A stretch of 41,318 nucleotides of DNA. Source: Pseudomonas luteola NBRC 103146 (GTDB lineage Bacteria > Pseudomonadota > Gammaproteobacteria > Pseudomonadales > Pseudomonadaceae). A model generated the notes under the pieces. That model saw nothing but the letters and a program-made list of their open reading frames with translations, made no database searches and was not told where the DNA came from. The stretch lies in NCBI RefSeq assembly GCF_002091675.1, contig NZ_BDAE01000031.1:1-41318 (forward strand). The letters run 5' to 3'. Below are positions 7,625 through 16,437 of this stretch, in pieces. The stretch's first letter is position 1; every line of letters starts with the position of its first letter. Made by a program: the position numbers and the translations under genes.

Positions 7625-8635
7625 TCAATGACCTTCCAAGAGTTCAGTGGCTTGGTCAAATATACGTAGCGGTTCCGAGCTTTTATGCACATCTACTGAG
7701 AGTAGCTGCCTGAAGCGGCGCCCTCCCTTAATTCCCTGCGAAAGGCCCAGAATGTGCCGGGTTATGTGATGCATGGCGCCGCCTGACGCCAGATGCTTGT
7801 CTATATAAGGACGAAGCGACTGTAACACCTGGTGCCGAGTCGTAATGGCACGGTCATCACCGAACACTAATTGATCCACAGACGCCAGAAGATACGGGTT
7901 GTGATAAGCCTCACGGCCAAGCATGACGCCATTGAAAGTCTTCAAGTGAGTCTGTGCTTCTTCCAAGGTCTTAATGCCGCCATTCAGAATGAATTCAAGA
8001 TCTGGAAAATCATTCATCAGTTGTGCGGCTACGTCATAACGCAGCGGCGGGACTTCACGATTCTGCTTGGGAGACAACCCTTCCAGAATGGCAATGCGTG
8101 CGTGTACGGTAAAACTATTGCAGCCCGCTTCGTTGACGGTGGTAATGAACTCCTGCAGCTGATCATAGCTGTCTCGGCCATTGATCCCAATACGGTGTTT
8201 TACCGTAACGGGAATACTTACCGCGTCGCGCATTGCCTTTACGCAATCAGCCACCAGTTGGGGGTGAGCCATCAGGCAGGCGCCAATCATGTTATTCTGT
8301 ACCCTATCGCTTGGGCAGCCAACGTTCAGGTTGACCTCATCGTAACCTGCTGCTTCGGCTAGGCGGGCACAGGCTGCCAGCTCATGCGGAGTACTGCCGC
8401 CTAGCTGCAGCGCGATAGGATGCTCACTTTGGTCGTACGCTAAAAAGCGTGCCGGATCGCCTCGAAGCAAGGCGCCTGTTGTTACCATCTCGGTGTAAAG
8501 CAGTGTTCGCTTCGAAAGCAGGCGCATGAAAAAGCGGCAATGTTTGTCCGTCCAGTCCATCATTGGCGCAACGGAGAAGCGGCGTGACAGTGTAGAAGGC
8601 TTGTTCAAGGCTGGGTGAGTGTTCGAGGCGGTCAT
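7625..8635 (-). CDS. dusA: tRNA-dihydrouridine synthase A
   Basis: DusA is a flavoenzyme that reduces uridine 20/20a in the tRNA D-loop. The 336-residue protein has the FMN-barrel landmarks in order: SVAPMMDWTD (about 21-30), LQLGG, NLNVGCPSDRV with catalytic C107, TVKHRIGIN, SFTVHAR, ILNGGI and GVMLGREAYHNP. Length is normal for DusA, and APMMDWTD is typical of DusA rather than DusB or DusC. It is the upstream gene of a likely dusA-tal unit. Confidence 0.96.
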   Translation of the reverse strand: MTASNTHPALNKPSTLSRRFSVAPMMDWTDKHCRFFMRLLSKRTLLYTEMVTTGALLRGDPARFLAYDQSEHPIALQLGGSTPHELAACARLAEAAGYDEVNLNVGCPSDRVQNNMIGACLMAHPQLVADCVKAMRDAVSIPVTVKHRIGINGRDSYDQLQEFITTVNEAGCNSFTVHARIAILEGLSPKQNREVPPLRYDVAAQLMNDFPDLEFILNGGIKTLEEAQTHLKTFNGVMLGREAYHNPYLLASVDQLVFGDDRAITTRHQVLQSLRPYIDKHLASGGAMHHITRHILGLSQGIKGGRRFRQLLSVDVHKSSEPLRIFDQATELLEGH

Positions 8636-8994
8636 GGGGTGTTCCAGTTACTACGTTACAGCCTATTCCAATACGACATCGGAAATAGAGGTCAGTAACT
8701 TCGGCGAGCTTGAGCGCTAGCTTATCAGGAAAGCCCCCGTCTAATCGAAGATCGGTATCGTATCCTTGGCTACGCGTGCTTTTTAATTTGGAAGACGCCA
8801 AAAAGACGAAATACCTCATATTCCAGCGAACTCTATAGGGGTACGCTTTGTCTTGTCGGTAGCATCATGAATGTTCGTATCGGTATCCTTTCCAAACTCC
8901 TGTATTCTAGATCTGATTTATTAACCATATGGCCGGTTTGTTTTTCTTTGCGCCGACTGTATAAGCCTTATTTCATGCCACGAAGAGATTCGCT
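8636..8994. other. Divergent intergenic region dusA / pcs
   Basis: This 359-base gap separates divergently transcribed dusA and pcs. It holds the pcs promoter candidate (8938-8965). A 131-codon open frame on the minus strand (from 8819) overlaps the start of dusA, lacks recognisable homology and is probably not a gene. I see no RNA gene or repeat. Confidence 0.6.
8938..8965 (+). promoter_or_regulatory. Putative sigma-70 promoter of pcs
   Basis: TTGTTT and TATAAG are separated by 16 bases, and the TATAAG box ends about 30 bases before the pcs start. Spacing and position are plausible; the match is moderate. Confidence 0.5.
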
Positions 8995-9714
8995 GTGATA
9001 TTGACCATGCCCTCAGACAAGCTCAAAGCCTGGGGCGCCCATGGCGTCACCGCCACGGGTGTTGTCCTGGCGTTGCTTGCAACACTTGCCCTGTTTGATA
9101 ATCAGCCCAAAGAATGCCTGTTGTGGCTCGGTGCTGCCCTGATTGTAGATGGTCTGGACGGAACCCTGGCGCGCAAGCTCAATACCAAATCTGTTCTGCC
9201 CCATTTTGACGGTTCAGTACTTGATCTGGCGATTGACTACCTTACGTATGTCTTCATTCCAGCGCTGTTCATTTACAAGTACATACCTTTACCAAGCTAC
9301 ACCGCGCTCTTTACCGTTTCAGTGATTCTAGTGTCTTCCTTGTTCTGTTTCTGTAACGTGAACATGAAGAGCAGCGATAACTACTTTGTAGGCTTTCCGG
9401 CAGCCTGGAATGTGGTAGCGCTTTATTTGTATATCCTGTCGCCAGCACCGTGGCTGACGCTATTGGGCGTTATTGTGCTAGCGATGTTGACCTTGACGCG
9501 CATGAAATTCTTGCACCCTTTCCGAGTGCGCAAGTTCATGCCTATCAATATTGCAGTAACGTTCGTCTGGCTGCTGTGCAGTATGTTGCTGATTCTTAAT
9601 CATCCTGACCATAGTCCAACTTTGTTGGCAATCTGGTTTGCCATGTCTGGATACTTCATTGGAATCTGCATTTGGCGTTCGGCCATTGAGTGGTTTGGTC
9701 ACCTGCGCGCTTAA
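8995..9714 (+). CDS. pcs: Phosphatidylcholine synthase
   Basis: Pcs condenses CDP-diacylglycerol with choline to give phosphatidylcholine in the inner membrane, a lipid rare in bacteria but made by some Pseudomonas. The 239-residue protein has about seven membrane segments. The CDP-alcohol phosphotransferase motif near residues 50-78 fits the Pcs variant DGx2ARx12Gx3Dx3D (DGTLAR, then GSVLDLAID), in which the spacer is longer than in phosphatidylserine or phosphatidylglycerol synthases. A GTG at 8995 has AAGAGA 6 bases upstream. An ATG at 9007 is the alternative. A terminator follows. Choline must come from outside; no choline transporter is in the window. Confidence 0.93.
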   Translation: MILTMPSDKLKAWGAHGVTATGVVLALLATLALFDNQPKECLLWLGAALIVDGLDGTLARKLNTKSVLPHFDGSVLDLAIDYLTYVFIPALFIYKYIPLPSYTALFTVSVILVSSLFCFCNVNMKSSDNYFVGFPAAWNVVALYLYILSPAPWLTLLGVIVLAMLTLTRMKFLHPFRVRKFMPINIAVTFVWLLCSMLLILNHPDHSPTLLAIWFAMSGYFIGICIWRSAIEWFGHLRA

Positions 9715-9736
9715 ACGCTAAAATCGTCTTTGCCCA

Positions 9737-9762
9737 AAAGCCTCGCTCACGCGGGGCTTTTT
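9737..9762 (+). terminator. Rho-independent terminator after pcs
   Basis: An 11-bp GC-rich stem with one G-T pair and a 4-base loop is followed by a T-rich tail, 22 bases after the pcs stop. Confidence 0.85.
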
Positions 9763-9903
9763 ATTGCCCATGAGTTTTGGTAATGAAAGTGTCGGTCGAT
9801 AAAGGTCATTGGTCTTGAACACCTGTCGAGTGATCAGGTCTATCTTTGACGAGGCAATGCTTCGAAGTGAAAAGAAGACCACTAATCTAAGACGGGGGCC
9901 GCT

Positions 9904-10110
9904 ATGAAAACCAAAGCACTAGCTGTATTGGCGTTGACGGGACTGATGTCTGTAACTGGCATGGCATTGGCTGACGATAAGACGAGCCCTAACTCTGCCG
10001 GCATGGGGACGCCTGACGGATCATCCACAGGTAAAGGCGCCGGCGCTGACGTGGGGGGTGACGTCACGCCTTCACCAAAAGAAGAGCAGGGCGATAAAAG
10101 CGATAAGTAA
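9904..10110 (+). CDS. Small exported protein of unknown function
   Basis: A 68-residue protein with a clear Sec signal peptide: MKTK, a hydrophobic core, then cleavage near ALA|DD at residue 23. The mature peptide is about 45 residues, low in complexity and rich in Gly, Ser, Asp and Lys, with no cysteine. It is probably disordered in the periplasm or outside the cell. A GGGGG tract lies before the start. I do not recognise a family with certainty; similar short Gly/Ser/Asp-rich exported peptides are common in Pseudomonas. A hairpin follows its stop. Confidence 0.75.
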   Translation: MKTKALAVLALTGLMSVTGMALADDKTSPNSAGMGTPDGSSTGKGAGADVGGDVTPSPKEEQGDKSDK

Positions 10111-10127
10111 GATATATAGATTTAAAA

Positions 10128-10157
10128 GCTCAAGTTTCCAATACGGGGAACTTGAGC
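10128..10157 (+). terminator. Hairpin terminator after the small exported protein gene
   Basis: A 12-bp stem with one G-T pair and a 6-base loop is followed by a weak T tail (CTGTTTC). It probably separates the exported peptide gene from the receiver gene. Confidence 0.55.
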
Positions 10158-10202
10158 CTGTTTCGTGGTCAAAGCTGCGTGTTTAATCGAGTGAGACGGT
10201 TC

Positions 10203-10577
10203 ATGAGTTCTACAGATAAAGTAGTATTAATCGTAGAGGATGAACCTCAGGTCTTGTTAATACTCGTTGATTACCTTACTGAGCTTGGTTACAAGGTGCT
10301 TCAAGCGCCTTCATCGACCGAAGCCTTTCTTATTCTGGCTACAAAGCCTGACCTCGATCTTCTGATCACTGACTACAGATTGCCTGATGGCGTGTCGGGC
10401 GTAATGATTGCCGAGCCGGCACTTAAGCTACGTCCTGACCTCAAAGTAATGTTTATCAGTGGCTATCCGGCTGAAATTATGGATACAGGCAGTCCGCTGA
10501 TTGGCACAGCTCCAGTATTGGCCAAGCCTTTTGCTTTGGACAAGCTGCAGGACTACATCCAGCGGCTCCTGGCTTAA
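10203..10577 (+). CDS. Orphan single-domain response regulator
   Basis: A 124-residue stand-alone receiver with no output domain. The acidic pair is in IVEDEP near residue 11, the phospho-acceptor is D57 in LLITDYRLPDG, and the conserved lysine is K108 in VLAKPF. No kinase gene is adjacent. Such receivers usually act by protein contact or phosphotransfer, and many are cognate to hybrid histidine kinases elsewhere. The frame extends to a TTG at 10152, inside the preceding hairpin. The ATG at 10203 matches receiver starts and is preceded by a GAGTGAGA purine stretch. Confidence 0.88.
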   Translation: MSSTDKVVLIVEDEPQVLLILVDYLTELGYKVLQAPSSTEAFLILATKPDLDLLITDYRLPDGVSGVMIAEPALKLRPDLKVMFISGYPAEIMDTGSPLIGTAPVLAKPFALDKLQDYIQRLLA

Positions 10578-10768
10578 CGCCGCTTTTAGTTGATCCAACT
10601 TTCTGCCGACAACAGTCGATGCCTTGCCATGGTATGGCGATCTGTTGTGTTGTACTAACAGATACTTATTCTTTTATGCCACGGGCAGATCGTTTTATAG
10701 CCTTATCAGTCTACTAAGTATCCGGTTGGCTTGTGGACGCCAACGTTAACGTCGAGAGGACTGTATTT

Positions 10769-11014
10769 ATGGCAATCAAGCATTTCGAACATTTCGAAGC
10801 GATTTCATCCGCCGTACCTGCGCAAGACGGCTTTGAAGCCGTGATTGGCGTTAAGGCCCGAGAGGAAGGAAGTCAGCCTCATTTTCATCGAGTAGCCACT
10901 GAGCGGCATTTCGACTTGGCATCCGAGGCTGAAGAAGCTGCTGACGCAGCGCTTAGCCGGGTAGTTGAAGTCGCTGAGGATGGCAGTCTTATCTGGGAAG
11001 AAAGTACCCGCTGA
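10769..11014 (+). CDS. Small acidic protein of unknown function
   Basis: An 81-residue soluble protein with no signal peptide. It has a histidine- and aromatic-rich N-terminus (KHFEHFEAI), a central HFHRVATERHF stretch and an Ala/Glu-rich helix near residues 50-65. GAGAGGA sits 8 bases before the ATG, which favours this start over an in-frame GTG 36 bases upstream. It lies 13 bases before the FNT channel gene on the same strand, so the two are probably cotranscribed. I do not recognise the family. Confidence 0.72.
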   Translation: MAIKHFEHFEAISSAVPAQDGFEAVIGVKAREEGSQPHFHRVATERHFDLASEAEEAADAALSRVVEVAEDGSLIWEESTR

Positions 11015-11027
11015 GCGAGGAAGCTCT

Positions 11028-11858
11028 ATGGATTCGGTCGATAAGGGAAAAACGCCTGGTCTTACCGCTGAGGAAGAGCAGGATGTCAGTGAGAACCAGC
11101 CGCCTCGCGCGGCGGTTCTCCATGAAACGATCAGAAAGCAAGGCGAACAGGAGCTTGAGAGAAGTAGCAGTGCGCTTTTCTGGTCTGCTCTGGGCGCAGG
11201 ACTAACCATGGGCCTTTCGCTGATAGCGATGGGACTTTTGAATTCTCATCTCCCTGAGGGAGAGACAAGCAAGCTTATTTCGAGCTTTGGTTATTCGGTG
11301 GGTTTTCTGGCCGTAATTCTGGCTCGACAGCAACTCTTTACCGAAAACACCATTACGGCGGTGCTTCCTGTAATGACGCAGCCGTCATTGCATATGTTCA
11401 GGCAATTGCTGCGGTTATGGGGCATCGTTCTTATAGGTAACTTGATCGGCACATCGCTCATTTCCTATGTCGTGCTTTACCTTCCCCTGTTCGAACCCAG
11501 AGTCGATGCGGCCTTTCTGGAGATAGGCCGGAAAGTAATGGAAAATGGCGTACCAGAAATGTTTTCAAAGGGAATCATTTCTGGATGGATGATCGCAACC
11601 ATGGTCTGGATGATATCGTCAGCAGAGCATGCCAAGATTTGGATAATCATTGCGATCACCTACCTGATGGCTTTGGGTGACTTCACCCATATTATCGTGG
11701 GGTCGGCTGAGGTGGCTTATCTGGTGTTTTCCGGCGAGCTTTCATGGACAGAGTTCGGGCTTGTCTTCGTTGGGCCTACCTTGGCGGGTAATATTGTAGG
11801 CGGAACGTTTATTTTTACTCTTCTCAGCCATGCACAGATACGAAGCGATACACCATAA
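11028..11858 (+). CDS. Formate/nitrite transporter (FNT) family channel
   Basis: A 276-residue inner-membrane protein with a charged cytoplasmic N-terminus (about 1-55) and six membrane segments. FNT features include the ARQQLFTENT loop near residue 101 and a late GNIVGG half-helix. The long N-terminal extension and TENT motif make it more like E. coli YfdC than FocA or NirC. The substrate (formate, nitrite or another small anion) cannot be told. The ATG at 11028 has GAGGA about 7 bases upstream. It is probably cotranscribed with the preceding small gene and ends at a strong terminator. Confidence 0.87.
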   Translation: MDSVDKGKTPGLTAEEEQDVSENQPPRAAVLHETIRKQGEQELERSSSALFWSALGAGLTMGLSLIAMGLLNSHLPEGETSKLISSFGYSVGFLAVILARQQLFTENTITAVLPVMTQPSLHMFRQLLRLWGIVLIGNLIGTSLISYVVLYLPLFEPRVDAAFLEIGRKVMENGVPEMFSKGIISGWMIATMVWMISSAEHAKIWIIIAITYLMALGDFTHIIVGSAEVAYLVFSGELSWTEFGLVFVGPTLAGNIVGGTFIFTLLSHAQIRSDTP

Positions 11859-11883
11859 AAAAGGCCCCTTAGGGGCCTTTTTT
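11857..11883. terminator. Bidirectional Rho-independent terminator
   Basis: A perfect 12-bp inverted repeat with a 3-base loop has six A and six T at its ends. It lies between the converging FNT gene and fabI and should serve both. Confidence 0.92.
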
Positions 11884-11892
11884 ATGTTTACA

Positions 11893-12687
11893 TCACTCTT
11901 CTATCTGACCCATGGCGGTAGTGTTGAAGCCGCCATCGACATAAAGAATTTCGCCGCTGATGCCTGATGCTAGGTCCGAGCACAGGAAGGCACCGGCGTT
12001 GCCGACCTCTTCGATGGTCACATTGCGACGCAGAGGGGTTTGGCGCTCGTTAGCTGCAAGCATCTTGCGGAAGCTCTTGATGCCCGAGGCCGCTAGGGTG
12101 CGAATGGGGCCAGCCGAGATAGCATTGACGCGAGTGCCTTCTGGGCCAAGGCTGCCTGCCAGATAGCGGACACCTGCCTCAAGGCTGGCCTTGGCCATGC
12201 CCATGACATTGTAGTTGGGCATGGTGCGCTCGGCACCCAGATAGGACAGGGTCAACAAGCTGCCGTTGCGGCCCTTCATCATTTCGCGTCCCGCCTTGGC
12301 CAGCGCAACAAAGCTGTAGGCGCTGATGTCGTGAGCGATACGGAAGCCTTCACGGGTTGTCACTTCAGTAAAGTCGCCGTCCAGCTGATCGCCGGGTGCA
12401 AAGCCAACGGAGTGAACGATGATGTCCAGGCCGTCCCATTTCTTGGAGAGCTCTGTAAACACCGCTTCGATTTCTTCGTCGTTGGCAACATCGCAAGGGA
12501 AGCACAAATCGGCATTGGAGCCCCAGCCAGCCGCGAACTCTTCAACGCGGGACTTGAGCTTGTCGTTCTGATAGGTAAAGGCCAGTTCGGCACCTTCACG
12601 GTGCATCGCAGCAGCGATACCGGAGGCAATGGATAATTTGCTGGCGACGCCTACGATCAGGACGCGCTTACCGGCGAGAAATCCCAT
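11893..12687 (-). CDS. fabI: Enoyl-[acyl-carrier-protein] reductase (NADH)
   Basis: FabI performs the last reduction in each round of fatty acid elongation. The 264-residue short-chain dehydrogenase-type protein has the nucleotide site [13 protein letters not shown] near residue 13. It also has the FabI-specific active site with Y149 (SYLGAE) and Y159-x6-K166 (NYNVMGMAK), matching Tyr146, Tyr156 and Lys163 of E. coli. Length is normal. It starts 18 bases after the yejF stop on the same strand, so it can be read from the yej transcript, although an own promoter cannot be excluded. Confidence 0.96.
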   Translation of the reverse strand: MGFLAGKRVLIVGVASKLSIASGIAAAMHREGAELAFTYQNDKLKSRVEEFAAGWGSNADLCFPCDVANDEEIEAVFTELSKKWDGLDIIVHSVGFAPGDQLDGDFTEVTTREGFRIAHDISAYSFVALAKAGREMMKGRNGSLLTLSYLGAERTMPNYNVMGMAKASLEAGVRYLAGSLGPEGTRVNAISAGPIRTLAASGIKSFRKMLAANERQTPLRRNVTIEEVGNAGAFLCSDLASGISGEILYVDGGFNTTAMGQIEE

Positions 12688-12705
12688 GTGTTTTCTTCCT
12701 CTTGG

Positions 12706-14355
12706 TTAATAGGCAGGGGCGGACGATGCAAGTGCCGCATCCAATAACTGCCGTGTATACGGGTGCTGAGGTCGTTGAAAGACATCTTCAGCACTCCCTT
12801 GTTCTACAACCTGGCCCGCTTTCATCACCAGCAGTTGGTGACTCAGCGCTCTTACAACAGCCAGGTCATGGCTGATGAACAGATAAGTCAGATTGTATTT
12901 GGCCTGCAGATCGCGAAGCAGGTCCACGACCTGCCGCTGAACTGTCCTGTCGAGCGCTGAGGTAGGCTCATCCAGCAAGATCAACGAAGGTTTCACTATC
13001 AGGGCCCGGGCAATGGCGATGCGTTGCCGTTGCCCACCTGAAAACTCGTGAGGATAACGATGGCGGACCTCTGGATCGAGTCCTACCTCCCGTAATGCCC
13101 CGATTATTGCTGTCTCCTGTTCTTCTAGTGTTCCTATGCGATGGATTCTCAGTCCTTCTCCCACGATGTCGCTAACGGACATACGTGGACTCAGACTACC
13201 GTAAGGGTCCTGAAAGACCACTTGCATCTGTCGCCGCAACGGTCGAATTTGGGCAGAGGATAGCTGATCGAGCGCCTGATTGCCGAAGCGTATGCGGCCG
13301 CAGCTTTCCAATAGACGAAGAATGGCCAGGCCCAATGTGGTTTTACCAGAGCCGCTCTCACCCACAATGCCCAAGGTTTGACCTCGTGGAACCGCTAGTG
13401 AGACGTCGTCAACGGCTTGTACGTGATCAACCGTTCGACGAAACAGCCCTTTACGAATCGGAAACCAGACGCTCAAATGTTCAGTAGCCAGTTCTACAGG
13501 TGCAGGATGGCTGGGAATCGGATCGCCACTCGGCTCCGCTGCCAGCAGTAATTGTGTGTAAGGATGCTGTGGATGTTGAAACAGCGTCTTGCACGTTTCC
13601 TGTTCGACGATGCGACCACGTTGCATGACACATATCCGATCGGCAATCTGACGTACCAGGTTCAAGTCATGGCTGATAAGCAGGATCGACATGCCTAATC
13701 GCTTCTGCAGATCTTTCAAAAGATTTAGAACCTTTTGCTGAACGGTGACATCCAGTGCAGTAGTGGGCTCGTCAGCAATGAGCAGATCCGGCTCGCATGC
13801 CAGTGCCATGGCGATCATGACGCGCTGACGCTGACCGCCCGAAAGCTCATGTGGGTAAGCTGAAAGGCGGCTGGCTGGATCGGGAATGCCTACCAGATCG
13901 AGAAGTTCGATCATACGCTTGCGTGCGGCAGGACCTTTCATGCCTTTATGCAGCGCCAGGACTTCGCCTAGCTGCTTATCGAGTGTATGCAGTGGGTTGA
14001 GGGATGTCATCGGCTCCTGAAAGATCATGGCGATGCGATTCCCGCGTATTCCGTACAGTTTCCTTTCAGGCAACTTCAGCAGGTCTTGGCCACCGTACAG
14101 GATACGGCCGGCAGGATAGTGGGCGGTGGACGCTGGTAATAAACGCAGCAACGAATGAGCTGTTACAGACTTGCCCGAGCCGCTTTCACCGACAAGAGCC
14201 AAGGTCTCGCCAGGGTAAATATCGAACGATACCTGCTCGACTGCACGAACTACCTCTTGTCCGTTGCGAAATTCGACGCACAGATCACGCACTTCAAGCA
14301 GTCGGGTGGTCTGCTGGGCAGAAGACGCCACGTTATTTTCGGGGGTCGAATGCAT
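12706..14355 (-). CDS. yejF: Oligopeptide ABC importer, fused double ATPase YejF
   Basis: A 549-residue protein with two tandem ATPase domains that power the YejBE permease. Domain 1 has GESGSGKSV, LSGGQRQR and LLIADEPTTALDVT. Domain 2 has GESGSGKTT, FSGGQRQR and LILLDEPTSALD. An oligopeptide-transporter C-terminal segment (QHPYTQLLLAAEP, QRPQHPYTRQLLDA) follows each domain. E. coli YejABEF imports peptides including microcin C. The open frame begins at a TTG at 14373, but the ATG at 14355 has GCGAGG 9 bases upstream and is preferred. It overlaps the end of yejE by 23 bases. Confidence 0.93.
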   Translation of the reverse strand: MHSTPENNVASSAQQTTRLLEVRDLCVEFRNGQEVVRAVEQVSFDIYPGETLALVGESGSGKSVTAHSLLRLLPASTAHYPAGRILYGGQDLLKLPERKLYGIRGNRIAMIFQEPMTSLNPLHTLDKQLGEVLALHKGMKGPAARKRMIELLDLVGIPDPASRLSAYPHELSGGQRQRVMIAMALACEPDLLIADEPTTALDVTVQQKVLNLLKDLQKRLGMSILLISHDLNLVRQIADRICVMQRGRIVEQETCKTLFQHPQHPYTQLLLAAEPSGDPIPSHPAPVELATEHLSVWFPIRKGLFRRTVDHVQAVDDVSLAVPRGQTLGIVGESGSGKTTLGLAILRLLESCGRIRFGNQALDQLSSAQIRPLRRQMQVVFQDPYGSLSPRMSVSDIVGEGLRIHRIGTLEEQETAIIGALREVGLDPEVRHRYPHEFSGGQRQRIAIARALIVKPSLILLDEPTSALDRTVQRQVVDLLRDLQAKYNLTYLFISHDLAVVRALSHQLLVMKAGQVVEQGSAEDVFQRPQHPYTRQLLDAALASSAPAY

Positions 14356-15355
14356 CGCGTGCCGCCTCGCCAATGAATACTAGAAGGCTTAACATCAAGG
14401 CCAATGTCACAAAGGCCGAGATGCCCAGCCAGGGCGCCTGCAGGTTTTCTTTACCCTGAGCGATCAGCTCGCCCAGGGAGGGTGCACCAGCCGGAAGCCC
14501 AAACCCTAGAAAATCCAGGGACGTCAAGGTTCCAATTGCTGCCGTGAGCAGGAAGGGAAGAAAGGTCATGGTAGCGATCATGGCGTTTGGCAAAATATGA
14601 TGAAACATGATCGCAGGATCTTTCATGCCGAGCGCGCGTGCCGCACGTACATATTCAAGGTTACGGCCACGCAAGAATTCAGCGCGCACAACATCTACCA
14701 GAGACGTCCATGAAAACAGCAGCATGATGCCCAGCAGCCACCAGAAGTTAGGCTGTACAAAACTGGACAGGATGATCAGTAGGAACAGCACGGGCAAACC
14801 TGACCAGATCTCCAGAAAGCGCTGCCCTAGAAGATCTACCCAACCGCCGAAATAACCTTGTAGCGCGCCTACAAGCACGCCAATCAGGCTGCTGCCGATG
14901 GTTAGAATCAAGGCGAATAGGACCGATATGCGAAAGCCATAGATGATACGGGCCAGAACATCTCTTGCCTGATCATCTGTCCCTAGCCAGTTTTGTGCCG
15001 AGGGTGGGGCAGGGGCTGGGATATTGAGGTCGTAATTGATGCTGTCGTAGCTGAACGGAATGAGCGGCCATACCATAGAGGCTGCTTTTTCAGTCATCAG
15101 CTTTTCGAAGTAGGGGCCTTTGTAATTGGGCTCCAGCGGAAACTCACCGCCAAAGTCGGTTTCGTTGTAATGCACCAACGCAGGGAAATACCACTGATCA
15201 TCGACATGAATGACCAAAGGTTTGTCATTGGCAATGAGCTCTGCGCAGAGACAAAGAACAAACAGGACGATAAACAGCCAGAGCGAATACCAGCCTCGTT
15301 TATGAGCCTTGAAGCGACTCCAGCGGCGTTGATTGAGGGGGGAAAGACGCGGCAT
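14333..15355 (-). CDS. yejE: Oligopeptide ABC importer permease YejE
   Basis: A 340-residue inner-membrane permease with an N-terminal helix (about 20-42), a large periplasmic loop typical of YejE, and five more membrane segments. The landmark NWLGTDDQARDVLARIIYG precedes the transmembrane core. The ATPase-contacting EAA loop is in EYVRAARALGMKDPAIMFHHILPN. Its start shares a base with the yejB stop (TGATG), and its end overlaps yejF. Confidence 0.94.
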   Translation of the reverse strand: MPRLSPLNQRRWSRFKAHKRGWYSLWLFIVLFVLCLCAELIANDKPLVIHVDDQWYFPALVHYNETDFGGEFPLEPNYKGPYFEKLMTEKAASMVWPLIPFSYDSINYDLNIPAPAPPSAQNWLGTDDQARDVLARIIYGFRISVLFALILTIGSSLIGVLVGALQGYFGGWVDLLGQRFLEIWSGLPVLFLLIILSSFVQPNFWWLLGIMLLFSWTSLVDVVRAEFLRGRNLEYVRAARALGMKDPAIMFHHILPNAMIATMTFLPFLLTAAIGTLTSLDFLGFGLPAGAPSLGELIAQGKENLQAPWLGISAFVTLALMLSLLVFIGEAARDAFDPRK

Positions 15356-16437
15356 CAGTAGTCTCGGCTTTCGAAGTCAATGCGAGGATCGATCAGCATA
15401 TAAGTCAGGTCGCTGATTAATTTGGTCACCAGCCCGAACAGAGTGAATAAAAACAGTGTTCCGAATACGACTGGGTAATCCCGGCTCATGACTGACTCGA
15501 AGCTAAGCAGCCCGAGGCCGTCCAGGGAAAAGATCACTTCAATCAATAATGAGCCGGTGAAAAATACGCCCAGTAATGCCGCAGGGACACCTGATATGAC
15601 CAAAAGCATGGCGTTTCGAAAAACATGCCCATAGAGGACGCGGCGCTCTGTCAGGCCTTTGGCCCGTGCGGTGATGACATACTGCTTATTGATTTCGTCC
15701 AGAAAACTGTTCTTGGTCAATAACGTAAGCGTTGCAAAGCCGCCGATCACAAGGGTAGTTACCGGGAGCGCCAGGTGCCAGAAGTAGTCGACGATCTTGC
15801 CACCTAGCGTCAGTTCGTCGAAGTTGGGTGATGTCAGGCCACGCAGTGGAAACCATTGCAGGTAACTGCCGCCTGCAAACAGTACGATCAGCAGGATACC
15901 GAACAGAAAGGCTGGGATTGCATAGCCAATGACGATGGCAGAGCTGGTCCATACATCGAACGTACTGCCGTGACGGATAGCCTTGGTAATGCCCAGTGGA
16001 ATGCTGACCAGATACAGAATCAGTGTACTCCACAGGCCAAGGGAAATTGAGACCGGCAACTTTTCCAGGATAAGGTCAGTTACTTTGGCGTCCCTGAAAA
16101 AGCTCTGGCCAAAATCCAGTTGGGCATAACTTTTTATCATCAGCCAGAAGCGTTGCGTTGCAGGTTTATCAAAGCCGTATTGCTTTTCGAGCTGCTTGAT
16201 CAGATCCTCATCCAGGCCCTGGGCACCGCGATAATGTGTATTGCCATGCTCTGCCGACTCGCTCCCGCTGCCCGTAATGCGGCTTGTTGCGCCACCCGCG
16301 CCCAAACCTTGCAGGCGAGCCATGGCCTGGTCAACAGGGCCGCCAGGAGAGGCCTGAATAATAATGAAGTTGATGAGCAAGATGCCGAACAGCGTAGGAA
16401 TAATCAGCAGCAATCGCCGCAGGGCGTAGGACAGCAT
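15355..16437 (-). CDS. yejB: Oligopeptide ABC importer permease YejB
   Basis: A 360-residue inner-membrane permease that pairs with YejE. It opens with [19 protein letters not shown], a typical first helix for this family, followed by the periplasmic insertion and five further helices. The EAA loop is in [24 protein letters not shown]. The frame extends to 16488, but the ATG at 16437 overlaps the yejA stop in a TGATG arrangement and matches family starts. Confidence 0.94.
   Translation of the reverse strand: MLSYALRRLLLIIPTLFGILLINFIIIQASPGGPVDQAMARLQGLGAGGATSRITGSGSESAEHGNTHYRGAQGLDEDLIKQLEKQYGFDKPATQRFWLMIKSYAQLDFGQSFFRDAKVTDLILEKLPVSISLGLWSTLILYLVSIPLGITKAIRHGSTFDVWTSSAIVIGYAIPAFLFGILLIVLFAGGSYLQWFPLRGLTSPNFDELTLGGKIVDYFWHLALPVTTLVIGGFATLTLLTKNSFLDEINKQYVITARAKGLTERRVLYGHVFRNAMLLVISGVPAALLGVFFTGSLLIEVIFSLDGLGLLSFESVMSRDYPVVFGTLFLFTLFGLVTKLISDLTYMLIDPRIDFESRDY

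Noticed and set aside
8424-8819. A 131-codon minus-strand frame crossing the dusA start.
   Set aside because: It overlaps about 210 bases of dusA in another frame and has no recognisable domain or ribosome site.
10769-11014. The 81-residue protein considered as a dodecin.
   Set aside because: Size is close and the protein is acidic, but the dodecin flavin-binding Trp pattern and overall sequence do not match, so no family is assigned.
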